Assembly (NCBI GenBank): GCA_958295665.1
Contig: OY282560.1
Location: forward strand, 147,676,091-147,740,090
Direction of reading: 5' to 3'
DNA length: 64,000 nucleotides
DNA from: Tipula vernalis
Lineage: Eukaryota; Arthropoda; Insecta; Diptera; Tipulidae
This document shows positions 13,125 to 24,819 of the stretch, one piece after another (within the stretch, counting starts at the first letter, position 1; every line of letters begins with the position of its first letter). The translations under genes and the position numbers were made by a program. Below the pieces are notes generated by a model. It searched no databases and was not told the origin of the DNA. It saw only the letters and a program-made list of their open reading frames with translations.

Positions 13125-13400
13125 ATCCTTTAATGCAGAGTTTGAGTTTAAAATGGGATTTCATTTTGCTCTTCGCTTTTCATTTTTGTTCAAGAGCGAT
13201 AATAAAAACTATTAAAAATCTCTTTATAAAGAGCGATATTGTAAAAAAACAAAATATCGCTCTGAAGAACTGTAGCATTATTTTTATTATAAGGCTCTTG
13301 CTCTTCCACTATTGGGTTTATGTTATCATATTTTCCCTCTTTGTTATTGCGCTATATTGAGAAAATAAATACGCTCTGCTCTGATGAATAAAAACGGCAT
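13125..13400 (+). repeat. GAGCGATA-rich block, left copy
   Basis: Interspersed GAGCGATA, CGCTCT and AAGAGC words in AT-rich sequence, starting with CTTTAATGCAGAGTTTGAG. The inverted counterpart at 16550-16855 ends with AAACTCTGCTTTAATGGG in reverse sense, so the two blocks face each other across the satellite. Confidence 0.6.
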
Positions 13401-13499
13401 TATTATATTGCTCTTAATCTTGTTATTATGGCAACGGTTAAATTCAAAACCTTCTTAATTTCTTTAGAAAGCCAGATTGTTTTATTAGCGAATAGATGC

Positions 13500-15990
13500 A
13501 CGGGCATTGGAAATGGGATTCTAAAATGATTTTTGGGTAAAGTTCTGGAATATGGCCAACTAGGATGGAAAGAAGAAGTGAAGTTCTGGAATTTGACTAA
13601 CTAGGATGGAACTTGGCCATTTCTTAACCGATTTTAGTGAAATTTAAAATGCACAATGGACATGGGATTCTAAAATGATTTTTGGATAAAGTTCTGGAAT
13701 ATGGACAACCAGGACGGAACATGGCTATTCTTTAACCGATTTGAGTGAAATTTGAAATGTGCGTTGGAAATGGGATTCTGAAATGATTTATGGTAAAAGC
13801 TCTGGAATATGGCCAACTGCGATGGAACTTGGCTATTCCTTAACCGATTGTGATACAGGAAATGGGATTCTAAAATGATTTTTGATAAAGTTCTGGAATA
13901 TGACCAATTGGGATGGAACTTGGCTATTCCTTAACCGATTTTAGTGAAATTTAAAATGCGCAATGGACATTGGATTCTAAAATGATTTTTGGATGAAGTT
14001 CTGGAATATGGCCAACTAGGATGGAAAGAAGAAGTGAAGTTCTGGAATTTGACTAACTAGGATGGAACTTGGCCATTTCTTAACCGATTTTAGTTAAATT
14101 TAAAATGCACAATGGACATGGGATTCTAAAATGATTTTTGGATAAAGTTCTGGAATATGGACAACCAGGACGGAACATGGCTATTCTTTAACCGATTTGA
14201 GTGAAATTTGAAATGTGCGTTGGAAATGGGATTCTGAAATGATTTATGGTAAAAGCTCTGGAATATGGCCAACTGCGATGGAACTTGGCTATTCCTTAAC
14301 CGATTGTGATACAGGAAATAGGATTCGAAAATGATTTTTGATAAAGTTATGGAATATGACCAATTGGGATGGAACTGCGCAATGAAAGGGGATTCTAAAA
14401 TGATTTTTAGATAAAGTTCTGGAATATGGCCAACTAGGATGGAACTTGGCTATTCCTTAACCGATTTTAGTGAAATTTAAAATGCGCAATGGACATTGGA
14501 TTCTAAAATGATTTTTGGGTAAAGTTCTGGAATATGGCCAACTAGGATGGAAAGAAGAACTGAAGTTCTGGAATTTGACTAACTAGGATGGAACTTGGCC
14601 ATTTCTTAACCGATTTTAGTGAAATTTAAAATGCGCAATGGACGTGGGATTCTAAAATGATTTTTGGATAAAGTTCTGGAATATGGACAACCAGGACGGA
14701 ACATGGCTATTCTTTAACCGATTTGAGTGAAATTTGAAATGTGCGTTGGAAATGGGATTCTGAAATGATTTATGGTAAAAGCTCTGGAATATGGCCAACT
14801 GCGATGGAACTTGGCTATTCCTTAACCGATTGTGATACAGGAAATGGGATTCTAAAATGATTTTTGATAAAGTTATGGAATATGACCAGTTGGGATGGAA
14901 CTGCGCAATGAAAGGGGATTCTAAAATGATTTTTAGATAAAGTTTTGGAATATGGCCAACTAGGATGGAACTTGGCTATTCCTTAACCGATTTTAGTGAA
15001 ATTTAAAATGCGCAATGGACATGGGATTCTAAAATGATTTTTGGATGAAGTTCTGGAATATGGCCAATTATGGTGGAACTTGGCTATTTCTTAATGGATT
15101 TTAGTGAAATTTGACATTTGCGTTGGAAATGGTGTTCTAAAATGATTTATGGATGAATTTCTGGAATAAGGCTAACTTGGATGGAACTTAGCTATTCTTT
15201 AATCGATTTGAGTGAAATTTGACATGTGCATTAGAAGTGGGATTCTAAAATGATTTTTAGGTGAAGTTCTGGAATATGGCCAATTATGGTGGAACTTGGC
15301 TATTTTTTAACCGATTTGAGTGAAATTTGACATGAGCGTTGGAAATGGGATTCTAAATTGATTTTTAGGTAAGTTCTGGAATATGGCCAAATGGGATGGA
15401 ACTTGGTTATTCCTTAACAGATTTTAGAGAAATTTGACATGTGCGTTGGAAATGGGATTCTAAAATTATTTATGGATAAAGTTCTGGAATGTGGCCAACT
15501 AGGAAAGAACTTGGCTATTCCTTAACTGCTTTTAGTGAAATTTGACACGCGCGATGGACATGGGATTCTAAAATGATTTTTAGATGAATATGGCCAACTA
15601 GGATGGAACTTGGCTATTCCTTAAACGATTGTGATGCAATTCGACATGTGCGTTGGAAATGGGATGAATGAAGTTCTGGATTTTCGAGAAATTTGACACG
15701 CGCGATGGGAACTGGATTTTACAATGATTTTTAGAGTGAAGTTCTGAAATAAGGCCAACTAGGATGGAACTTGGCTAAGCCTTAACCGATTTTAGTGAAA
15801 TTTGACATGTTCGATCAAAATGGGATTCTAGCATGATTGTTAGATGAGTTTCTGAAATATTAAAAATGTAAATCGAACTTAGCTGTTCCTAAACCGATTG
15901 TAAAGCAATTCAATATATGCTTTGGAAGTGGGTTTCTAAAATATATTTTAGATAGAGTTATGGAATATGGCCAACAGCAGATAAACCTCG
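13500..15990 (+). repeat. Approximately 110-bp satellite array with higher-order repeats
   Basis: Monomers begin near GGGATTCTAAAATGATTTTT and include GTTCTGGAATATGGCC, GATGGAACTTGGCTATTCC and TTAACCGATTTTAGTGAAAT. Spacing between successive starts is about 92-112 bp, with one longer variant of about 149 bp carrying an extra AAGAAGAAGTGAAG segment. That variant recurs at about 13564, 14020 and 14546, so four or five monomers form higher-order units of 456 and 526 bp. Monomers diverge toward the right end. No coding function. Confidence 0.95.
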
Positions 15991-16119
15991 ACAGCTGCAT
16001 GCATTACGGAAACTGCCAAATACAATAGCTTTTTGGTTTCTCATATTGATATATTTATTATACATCTGCCGGGAAATTTAGTCGCAATCAAAGGAAAATA
16101 AGAAAAATGAGTGGCCGCA

Positions 16120-16525
16120 CGCTAATGTTAGTGAAGGATCCCGGAATTAGGAAAATCCATCCTAATTGGCAATATTACAGAACTTCATTAAAAAATCGTT
16201 GTAGAATCCCGTTTTCATCACGCATGTCAAATTTCATTAAAACCTGTTAATGAAAAGCCAAGTTCCATTACAATTGGCCATATTCCAGAACTTTATCCAA
16301 AAACCATTTTAGAATCCCATTTTCAACGCAAATGTCAAATTCCTCTTAAATCGGTTAAGGAATAACCAAGTTCCATCACAATTGGCCATACTATATTCCA
16401 GAACTTGATCCAAAAACCATTTTAGAATCCCATTTTCAACGCACATGTCAAATTTCACTAGAATCGGTTAAGGAATAGCCAAGTTCCATCCTAGTTGGCC
16501 ATATTCCAGAAATTTATCTAAATAT
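16120..16525 (-). repeat. Same satellite in inverted orientation
   Basis: Four monomers read as the reverse complement of the main array, with CATTTTAGAATCCCATTTTC, TTGGCCATATTCCAGAAC and AATCGGTTAAGGAATAGCC. A spacer of about 130 bp separates it from the direct array. Confidence 0.95.
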
Positions 16526-16549
16526 CGTTTATCGAACTTTCTTTATTTA

Positions 16550-16855
16550 ATGATATTCAAAGAGCAATTCTTGTGTTACCAAAAATTTGGCTCTCTAATG
16601 TTTTTTCTTCAATGGCTCTGTATAATGGGTTGGGAGCGATATTTCTAGCTTTTACGCTCTCTGTTTTAAGAGCAAATTTAAAAATAAAAATTTAAATCAC
16701 ATTGAAAGAGCGAAATATTTTTTTTGTGTTTATCATTAGAGGGTAAGAGCGTAAAAGCAAACTGAGAAAAAATTTTATGGGGAGCAAGAGCGAAAATTTT
16801 TATAAAGAGCTCTAAAAGAGCGATAAATTTAAACTCTGCTTTAATGGGTTTCCCT
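16550..16855 (-). repeat. GAGCGATA-rich block, right inverted copy
   Basis: Mirror of the block at 13125-13400, with several AAGAGCGAAA, GAGCGATA and TACGCTCT words. It ends at CTGCTTTAATGGG, the reverse complement of the left block's start. Confidence 0.6.
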
Positions 16856-17335
16856 TCTTTTTAACTATGGGAAGGCAACACATTTATTGATGTAGGAAAA
16901 ATTCTAACAAGCAAACTGCATTCAAAATTGGCGAAGAAGTAGCCAGTAGGGTCCTCTACTAACCTGGTAATAACAAATTTGAAGGGTCACAGTAATCCTG
17001 AGCAGAAGAATTTTTAAAATTTTTTTTTATCCATTTTTAATTATGGGACGGCGCTACGCTCGTATATTTAATGATGTAGCAAAAATTGTAACAAGCAAAC
17101 CGCGTTCAGAATTGGCCAAGAGGTAGCTAATAGGGAGCTCTACTAAGCAGACCTAACAAAATTGCAGGGATAATTGCATTATCCTGAGCAGAAAAATTAA
17201 AAAAAATTTTTTTTTTTATTAATTTTTAACTATGGGAAAGTAAGAGGTAGCCAATAGGATCTTCTACTAAACCGACATAACAAATTTGCAAGGTCACTAT
17301 AACTCTGAGCGGAAGAATTTTTTAATTTATTTTTT
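16855..17335 (+). repeat. Right copies of the roughly 170-bp repeat block
   Basis: Two complete copies and one partial copy starting near 16860, 17040 and 17225, each opening with AACTATGGGA and ending in CTGAGCRGAAGAATTTTT-like sequence. They are direct relative to the 11650 and 11840 copies, so they do not obey the overall inverted symmetry. Confidence 0.75.
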
Positions 17336-17351
17336 AGTTTTTTCATTTTGA

Positions 17352-17556
17352 ACTACGGCAAATATATCTTATAATAAATTAAAATCCTGGGATGGATTTT
17401 TTCGCTCGAGTAAAAAGTCTGGGATGGATTTAAAGTTCGTACGCTTTAAATAGTGTAGAAAAAAAAGTCTAGGATGAATTTTTACGCTCGTGTTTTTAGA
17501 GGTAATCTCAAATTTTCCTGCGATGAAAGTCTTGAATAACTTCAAGGGAGTATTTT
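17352..17556 (-). repeat. Right outer inverted repeat of the foldback structure
   Basis: Counterpart of the left repeat, lengthened by an internal partial tandem duplication: the segment from AAGTCTGGGATGGATT to ACGCTCG recurs near 17415-17495. Confidence 0.8.
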
Positions 17557-20500
17557 GTTTGGTTTCCCAGATCTTAATAAAATTAGTAGTATCTAACATT
17601 ATTCCAACTGGAGGCTCTTAATCGTAAAATGGATTTAAACAAATATAAAAATCATTCCAGTTTTCCACTTATTAGTCACAGTACCACCATTTTGTTTCAC
17701 CCTTCTATATAATTAAATCGCACTTAGTGATTAACATTTTACACGGCTATTGGTCTTATCAAAAAAAAAAAAATCTAAAATCATTTTACAATTAACACAT
17801 TCAATTAAACGGTATTTAAAAATTCTATTGTTTCCCATACAAATAGTCCAATCCAATGAGTTTCCTGCTCTTTTACAAAAGCACACACACACACAGGAAC
17901 ATTCATATACTAAATACAAAAGGAAAAAAATCGATTAATTTGTATTCAACGACAAAATGAGATGATTGATTCCATTAATTTTCAATATAATGATGATGTT
18001 TTAATGAGGTGAGAAGCTGTATGCACTACATTACTATGGTTGACAAAATATTTGGTGAACGAAAGGAAAAACTACATAAAAATTAATAAAACAGGTGGTT
18101 TTATTACATTTTCAACCACAATTTTTCAATAAACCATAAAAAATTAGTAATTATTTTTTAAGTACTTTTAAATACTATAAATTGGATATTAATCACGTTT
18201 CAATTAAGAACTGTAGGTATATGTACGAGTTTTATTTGAATTGATTATATTTTCTGATTGCAATGCAAATATTTAGAAACTAAAAACATGTTGTAAGATG
18301 ATTATATGCGACAGGAATGTCATAAAATAAAGGTACCTACCACCTATACACATGTACCATAAACACAGGGTAAAATTACATAAAATTTTATGTAGGAGGA
18401 AAATCATAATCATAAAATTAATACAGCATATTTATTGACATGGGAAATTCTTTCATTTTCCACTTGTATTTCCCTCGTCATATGTACCTGCAATACAACC
18501 ATAATACACAGTTGGGATAGGTCGACACGACCTAACGACAAAAGTTACATATAAAATAAAATAAAAGGATTCACAAATAATATGTTTAAGCCATAAAAGT
18601 AAAAAAAAAATATTTACCTGTTAGCATTTGACTGTGGGGGCAAAATGGCAATTCCTGTTAATATTGCGATGAATAAAAATAAAATGAAAGTGTTTGTTAA
18701 ATTCTGGTCGCACCATGCCGATTGTTAACATTTTTATGACATTGTCCTAGTTAAGTGCGCGAAATTATTTAAAAACGTTCAACGTTCGTATGTAATTAGT
18801 GTCACATACATATACGTACATGTATAAATAAACACATTTATCTCAACTTTAATTTTTTTTTTTTTTTCGGTATCATAATTCACAACACACAACATTGAAC
18901 CAATTGTCCATAACCTCAAAATAAATAATAAATTTAAGTACAGCAACCAAAACAATAGCAATAACAACAACGGAACCAACCATGTACAATAAATTACAAT
19001 AATTCTCATTAAATTGCATTCAATTTTTTTTTTTTATATTTTTATTTATAATAATATAAAAAATATTAATTTTAATTGTTAACATTATTGTTGTAAATTG
19101 CTAGTCGGAGTCCATTCAATTTACAAATAATGAAATTATATTATTGTTGCAGTTTTTTTTTTATTCCATCAACTACATATTGAGGTAATTGGTAAATGGA
19201 AAACATAGAAAAACAAATGAAAACTACTTTGTGGCAGTTCAACAGATATCGGAAGGTGAAAAATTGTATTGTTATGGTGTTCCAGTTAGATTTAGCATAA
19301 TAGAGATACATAATTATGCACTAATGGGTTATAAAAAAATAACAATATTGTTGAACTTGATCTAATATGTATAAACAATAAAACATGCATTACATACTTA
19401 CATACGCAAGACACATATGTACATAAATATAAGATAATAACTGGCAAATTGCAAAATTTTACGTTTAGTTACGTTTATTGTTATATTTTTCAAGTTATAT
19501 ACGATTACATGAATAAATATTTAGTGGATGGTATTAAAAAAAAAATTGTGAAGTCACCACAAAATAATTACTGATTTAATCGAAAGCAAAATAAACATTT
19601 CATATCAATCAATTGGAATCTTTATAAATCCTTCCATCTACCTATATGGCGGTTATGTTCGTTTGAGGGGTTTTAATGCGATACTTTGTTTGTTTTGTTT
19701 CATAAATTGTGTTTCGAAAAATTGTGAAAATCATGTAAGAATTAATTACGAAAAGTAAACAATATGAAATGCTTTATTTTTACGGTGTTATTGTAAATCA
19801 ATAGGAGTCTCTACACAAGGGACGAATGACTAAACGAGATTTAAGTATGTCCGCCTGAAATAATAAAATAAAGTCTATCATGATTAATTTATTTAATAAA
19901 CCTCGGCGAAGGTTCATTCTTGTAATCGGAATATTTACGAAGCTCTATTTTATCGTACGTTGATTCTGGGAGGAACGAAGGCGGTAATTTGTTGTCGCGG
20001 CAGTAAATTATAAATTAAGTTTACACGAACAATACACATTTAATATTGAAGGAGTGAGGGAAGTCGGGTTCAATTTTTTTTTCTGTTGTGAAAACATTTT
20101 TAGCGGCAGGAGTAAAAAAAACAAAACCAACAAAAATGTTTGTACAAGCCGTACTATTGTTATAGCCATACTATCGTGACCCATTATAATCTTTACACAC
20201 TTCGATTCTAAATTGTAGTTGGTATCAAAAATAGAATAAAATCTCACTAACACATAGAAATAGTAGGATTATTATTTAATAGTATGCGGGCGTCAAAGAA
20301 TCAATACCGCTTGTATAAACATTTTTGTTAGTTTCGATAAAACCTAAAATTAACACAAAATCTATCTTATTTTATTTTATTGTGAAAATATCTACCTACT
20401 ATATAAGGCCGCAGCAGCGAATATTTTTGAAAATGAAAATCACATACGAGCAAAAGAAGCATGAATTATGCATGTGTAGTGTAAGTGACTCAAAAAAATG

Positions 20501-20744
20501 AATTGGAAATAGTGAGCTGTGAAAATGGCATATAATCTACGGAACTATATATGGAATCTTGAGCAAGATTGCCCAAAATAGAACTTTACTGCAGGGGTAA
20601 TAGTCCTTATGCAGGGGTTTCTCAGCCTCATCGAAATGGCTTGAAATGATTCAATAGATATTTATACATAAATGTTTTCATATAAATCTTTTGCGAGTTG
20701 AGCCTGAACTCTGTTGTTTTTTTTTAAATTCCCTGTGTTTGTTA
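17557..20744. other. AT-rich intergenic sequence with short microsatellites
   Basis: Contains a (CA)n near 17883 and many A/T runs. No open frame with recognisable motifs and no RNA gene that I can support. Confidence 0.5.
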
Positions 20745-21120
20745 ACCCCTAGCTGGTCAGCTGTTGCTGAACATACCGCAAGTTTTGAACGATCCCTTTC
20801 ATCAGGAAGTGTAACCAATTTGGTAACTGACCACCCTTATGAAGCCTTCGGATCCACTTGCATATACGGCAAATTGCCATCTTTGATTATTACAACGTCC
20901 TTTAACTTCAACGGCGTTGTTGGATTGAACCATTTCGGTTTTTGTTTGTCGTGATGTATTTACTCTAAATACTGACGTTTCCAAATCTGTTGGTTTATTA
21001 TACTGCACCATTAACAAACGTGTTAAATGTATTGGATTGAGCTGGCTAATATTGAATTTCGGCAATTTCGTAGATGCATGACGAACGAGAAAAATGAGAA
21101 AATGCGGTGGGGTAAGGGTA
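20745..21120 (-). pseudogene. BEL/Pao integrase C-terminal remnant (distal piece)
   Basis: On the minus strand, across two frames, the motifs after a BEL/Pao integrase core are visible: a P-H-F-L-I-like start beside the insertion junction, a PKFNISQLNPIHLTRL segment, then LKLKDVVIIKDGNLPYMQ, which matches the usual V-G-D-L-V-L-I-K-x-D-N-L-P-P motif, then GFIRVV and VTKLVTLP. Stops and frameshifts are present. This piece continues the integrase found at 24090-24290; the two are separated by the TA-flanked element, and the frame resumes across the junction if one TA is counted. Confidence 0.8.
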
Positions 21121-24087
21121 CACGGTTGAAAAAATAAGTATTATATTTAATACGAAATTTAGTATAAAGGTATTTTTATATGACTTTTCGTATAATTTTA
21201 ATATTTCTCTAGAATATACAAACTAGGTAAACTGAAACTTATTTATTTATATCCGGTAAAAGTATAAATATAACAAAACGCACACCAAATAGTATAAGTT
21301 TTATAGGAAATAATATAAAAATTTTATTTCTAAATGGTTAATAATATTGACTTATAAAATTCTATTCCAATAAGTTATTCCTTCGAAGCGTTTAATATCT
21401 TAGCCTATTTAATTTAAACTATAAAAATATGTGGATTTCACATGAAATTTATTTTAATACTTTTTGAATATTCATGTTATATGACTATGATATAAAGCAC
21501 CGTTATCTGAGAAAAAAAATTTCATCTGTTATTTTATTCGGGAGTTTTATTTTAGTTTTTGCCTGTCCATTGGAGAAGTATGTGATTTGTGGAAACTGAT
21601 TAATGATTAGTTTGAACAGAGTTAATTTGTGTAATTATAATGGAACCACAAGTGTTTGCCACAGTGAAAATAATAATTTCAAAATTATAAAATTACAAAA
21701 ATTCAGTGATTCGGAAACGGGACATTTTTCGCATGAAGATTTTATGTATTCAGGTAAGAATTAAGTTACTCGTATTATAGTTTAATAAAAATTTGATTTA
21801 AACACGTGTAACTCAGATGTGTTCATTCAGTGTTAATTTTGTTTCCTTTACACCAAATTGGCATATACATTTTATACACAAAAGTATCTATATACTTCCG
21901 AAGAAAGAGGCTTTGACTTTCAAGTCAATTGGATGTTTTCTCTGAAAAACTATTTTTTATTTTTTATTTTGAAAAGCCGAGATGAATGGCTGGCCGACCT
22001 AAAATGCATTTGTCTAATTAAACCATCCGTCTCTTTTGGTACGTTCTGTTGTGAACGAGCTCAACATGGAGTGCGCCAAAAGATAAATAAATTTATAAGT
22101 AAATCAAATAATTAAAAATAAATAAATAAATACTGTATCATACGTTATCATATTAAATGTATAATTTATTAATTTTTTTCTAACCGTATTAGAGAATACC
22201 GATATAACAGAAGAACAATTCCTTACACTCAGGACCATTTTAGTTTTAAACCAACGAAACTCGAAAAAATTGCTGCATCACCCGCATTGATACAATTATT
22301 TCCTATTCTAAAATCCAACAGAGAAAACGAATTGGTATGAGTTTAAAAAATTTTATTTAACAATTTTATATTAAATTTTTAATTTAAATATTTTTGTAAT
22401 AGGAATTCCTTTATAACGACGAGTGTAGTGGTTTTTTACAAACAAAGTAAAAAAACGATCGTGTAAAAAAAAAGAAAACTGGAAGGTCAATTTGAATGTG
22501 AAACCAGCTCGATAAAAACAGCCCAGATTGAACAAATAAATGAAAGTGTAGAAACAGATTCACTTAATCGTGATTTGGAAATTTTAAAATCTGCAACATT
22601 ACCAGAAGAAATAGAACTGGCGAGAAATAAATTAAAGTCTACACTATTATTACGTCGTGAGCAAATTAAAAAGCAAAATTGCCAATATTTTTTGGTTTGT
22701 CCTGAATTAGTGAGTATTTACAAATTAATTTAATTTTACTAAGTACGTTGTATCAATTTATTTGTTTATTTAATTTATAGATACTACACGATTTCCCGTT
22801 GAGTTTTACAACAGTTCATTCCATAATTAGTAAATGGCCAAATTTTCAAAGCCGTATATTCAGCCTAGTTAAAAATGCTGGTAAATCGATTCATTACCCA
22901 GAACCTGAAAAAGAACAAGGTTAGTAATAAAAGATTAAATTTTGCCGTATAGTTTTTTTTAAACTCCATTTTGTATCATTCTTTTCATAACAGAGTGGGA
23001 CTCTTGTACTCTATCAGTGTTAAACCTTATTCGGCTTCTACCTCCGTCACCTGCAGGAAGAAAAAAATTAACTAGAGCCACAGACGAGCAAGCAGTTGAA
23101 AAACTACTAATTTTTCAAAAGGTAATATAATTTTCATTTTAGGTTTATATTATGTAATATTAATTTCTTATTGAAATGGTTTTAGCCTGGACTTACCAGA
23201 AGAGAACATGTAATTGTATCAGAGAAAAAATCACTATTTATAATTGGAATTGGGAACGCCAAGAATAAAATCGACCAATTTATGATAGTATTAGACGGTA
23301 ATCTTATACCACTGTCTACAAAATGTAACATTCTGGACGCCATTGATTACGTCTTCAAGTTACATTTCATTTTTGAAATTGAATATGACCACAATCTGCA
23401 ATTGTTTTGGGTGTTTATTCAAAAATATATTTATGGTATTGATGTTAATAATCTTCCAACAACGGTAAGAGAAATTTACCATAAATTAAGTGCGTTAGTT
23501 CAATAATTATATATTAGTTTTAAACAGTATTTATTTTTAAGTTAAAAATGAAGTATTTTTGTTTTGTTTGTAAAAAAACACCACTTTTATCAACAATATA
23601 CATATAAGCAACTCACAAACATTTGAAGTAGTGAATTCAAGAAACTCTAAAAAAATATATTTTATTAAAAACTATATAAATATGTAAATATATAATGAAC
23701 ATGAAAATAATTAGAAATATAAAATTGAATAATAAAAAAAATGTTTTTAATTTATGAATATGAAATATTTTTTTAAATATAATTTCTAGTATTAAAACTT
23801 ATACCTTTTTAAAGTATAAAATTAATACATGGTAAATATGCTACTAGTTTATACTTATTATTATACAATATAAACTATTTAGGTATAAAACCTATTTATA
23901 GGCCCTATTATTATAAAATATAAACTGTTCAGGTATAAAACCTATTTATAGGCTCTTCAGTATAAAAACGTCACGACCAACATATTTAAATTCATAAGTT
24001 TGGTTGGTATACAATTTATATATTTTATTTATGGATTTATATGAATAACCAAAATGTATTAATTTTATACTTATATTTTTAACCGTG
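21121..24087 (+). mobile_element. TA-flanked inverted-repeat DNA element with passenger gene
   Basis: The ends read CACGGTTGAAAAAATAAGTA on the left and, in reverse complement, CACGGTTAAAAATATAAGTA on the right; the similarity extends about 32 bp to a TTAATAC motif. Both ends are bordered by TA (21119-21120 and 24088-24089), consistent with a TA target duplication. Subterminal regions on both sides contain many TATAA- and AGTATAA-like words; the right side has a tandem pair of GGTATAAAACCTATTTATAG at about 23890-23950. The element lies inside the integrase of a BEL/Pao copy. It carries a spliced gene but no recognisable transposase, so it is either non-autonomous or uses an unrecognised enzyme. 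Confidence 0.8.
21640..23506 (+). pseudogene. Spliced gene of a conserved uncharacterised family inside the TA element
   Basis: Exons with good GT-AG borders can be followed: about 21680-21752; an exon ending at 22334; 22403-22709; 22781-22919; 22994-23121; 23186-23506. Introns are about 60-75 nt. Conserved-looking blocks are EFLYNDECSGFL, a helical SLNRDLEILKSATLPEEI segment, FPLSFTTVHSIISKWP, EWDSCTLSVLNLIRLLPP with GRKK, and the end block IVLDGNLIPLSTKCNILDAI followed by VFKLHFIFEIEYD. I remember the EWD...LLPP...GRKK...VFKxHF pattern from multi-copy metazoan proteins, some labelled SAMD3-like; their function is unknown to me. Two frame changes in A-runs near 22447-22475 break the third exon, so it is either a recent pseudogene or has homopolymer errors. 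The first exon and start are uncertain. Confidence 0.65.
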
Positions 24088-24089
24088 TA

Positions 24090-24299
24090 TGTATTTATTC
24101 TGCTGATAGGACACAGAGTGGTCGAGAATTTATAATTCTTTCAATTTCTGCTAATAATGTGATCATTTCTTCCATTGTCCGGATGGAATCTTCAATGGCT
24201 CGGCGCAAATAAAACTTTTTATGATTAAATTGCTGACTTCCAAATGCCTCAAGAATGTGGTGCATTTGGTTAAATGAAGCGCCATCAACAGCGTCTCTC
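24090..24299 (-). pseudogene. BEL/Pao integrase fragment (proximal piece)
   Basis: Minus-strand frame with MEEMITLLAEIERIINSRPL followed by CVLSA, the strongly conserved region after the BEL/Pao integrase core (I-E-x-x-x-N-S-R-P-L). It is preceded by [16 protein letters not shown]. To its left the TA-flanked element begins two bases past the motif context; to its right the (AT)n tract separates it from the integrase core. Confidence 0.85.
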
Positions 24300-24305
24300 T
24301 CTCTC

Positions 24306-24818
<513 letters not shown>

Positions 24819-24819
24819 T

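Larger units (their letters stand above)
11172..17556. mobile_element. Composite foldback-like structure, about 6.4 kb
   Basis: The two ends carry the same sequence in inverted orientation: left 11172-11290 and right 17352-17556. Both include AATAACTT-type, CTCGAG and ATCCTGGGATGGATT-type segments; the right copy has an extra internal duplication of about 90 bp. Inside, copies of a roughly 170-bp block occur near both ends, blocks rich in GAGCGATA-like motifs occur inverted on both sides, and an approximately 110-bp satellite fills the centre and then flips orientation. No transposase-like frame is present. The symmetry suggests a foldback element (compare Galileo/FB elements) or a non-autonomous DNA transposon with tandem-repeat filling. 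Target duplications were not resolved. Confidence 0.6.

Noticed and set aside
13500..16525. CRISPR-like regular repeats
   Set aside because: Monomers of about 110 bp abut each other without unique spacers, and the sequence context is eukaryotic; this is a satellite.
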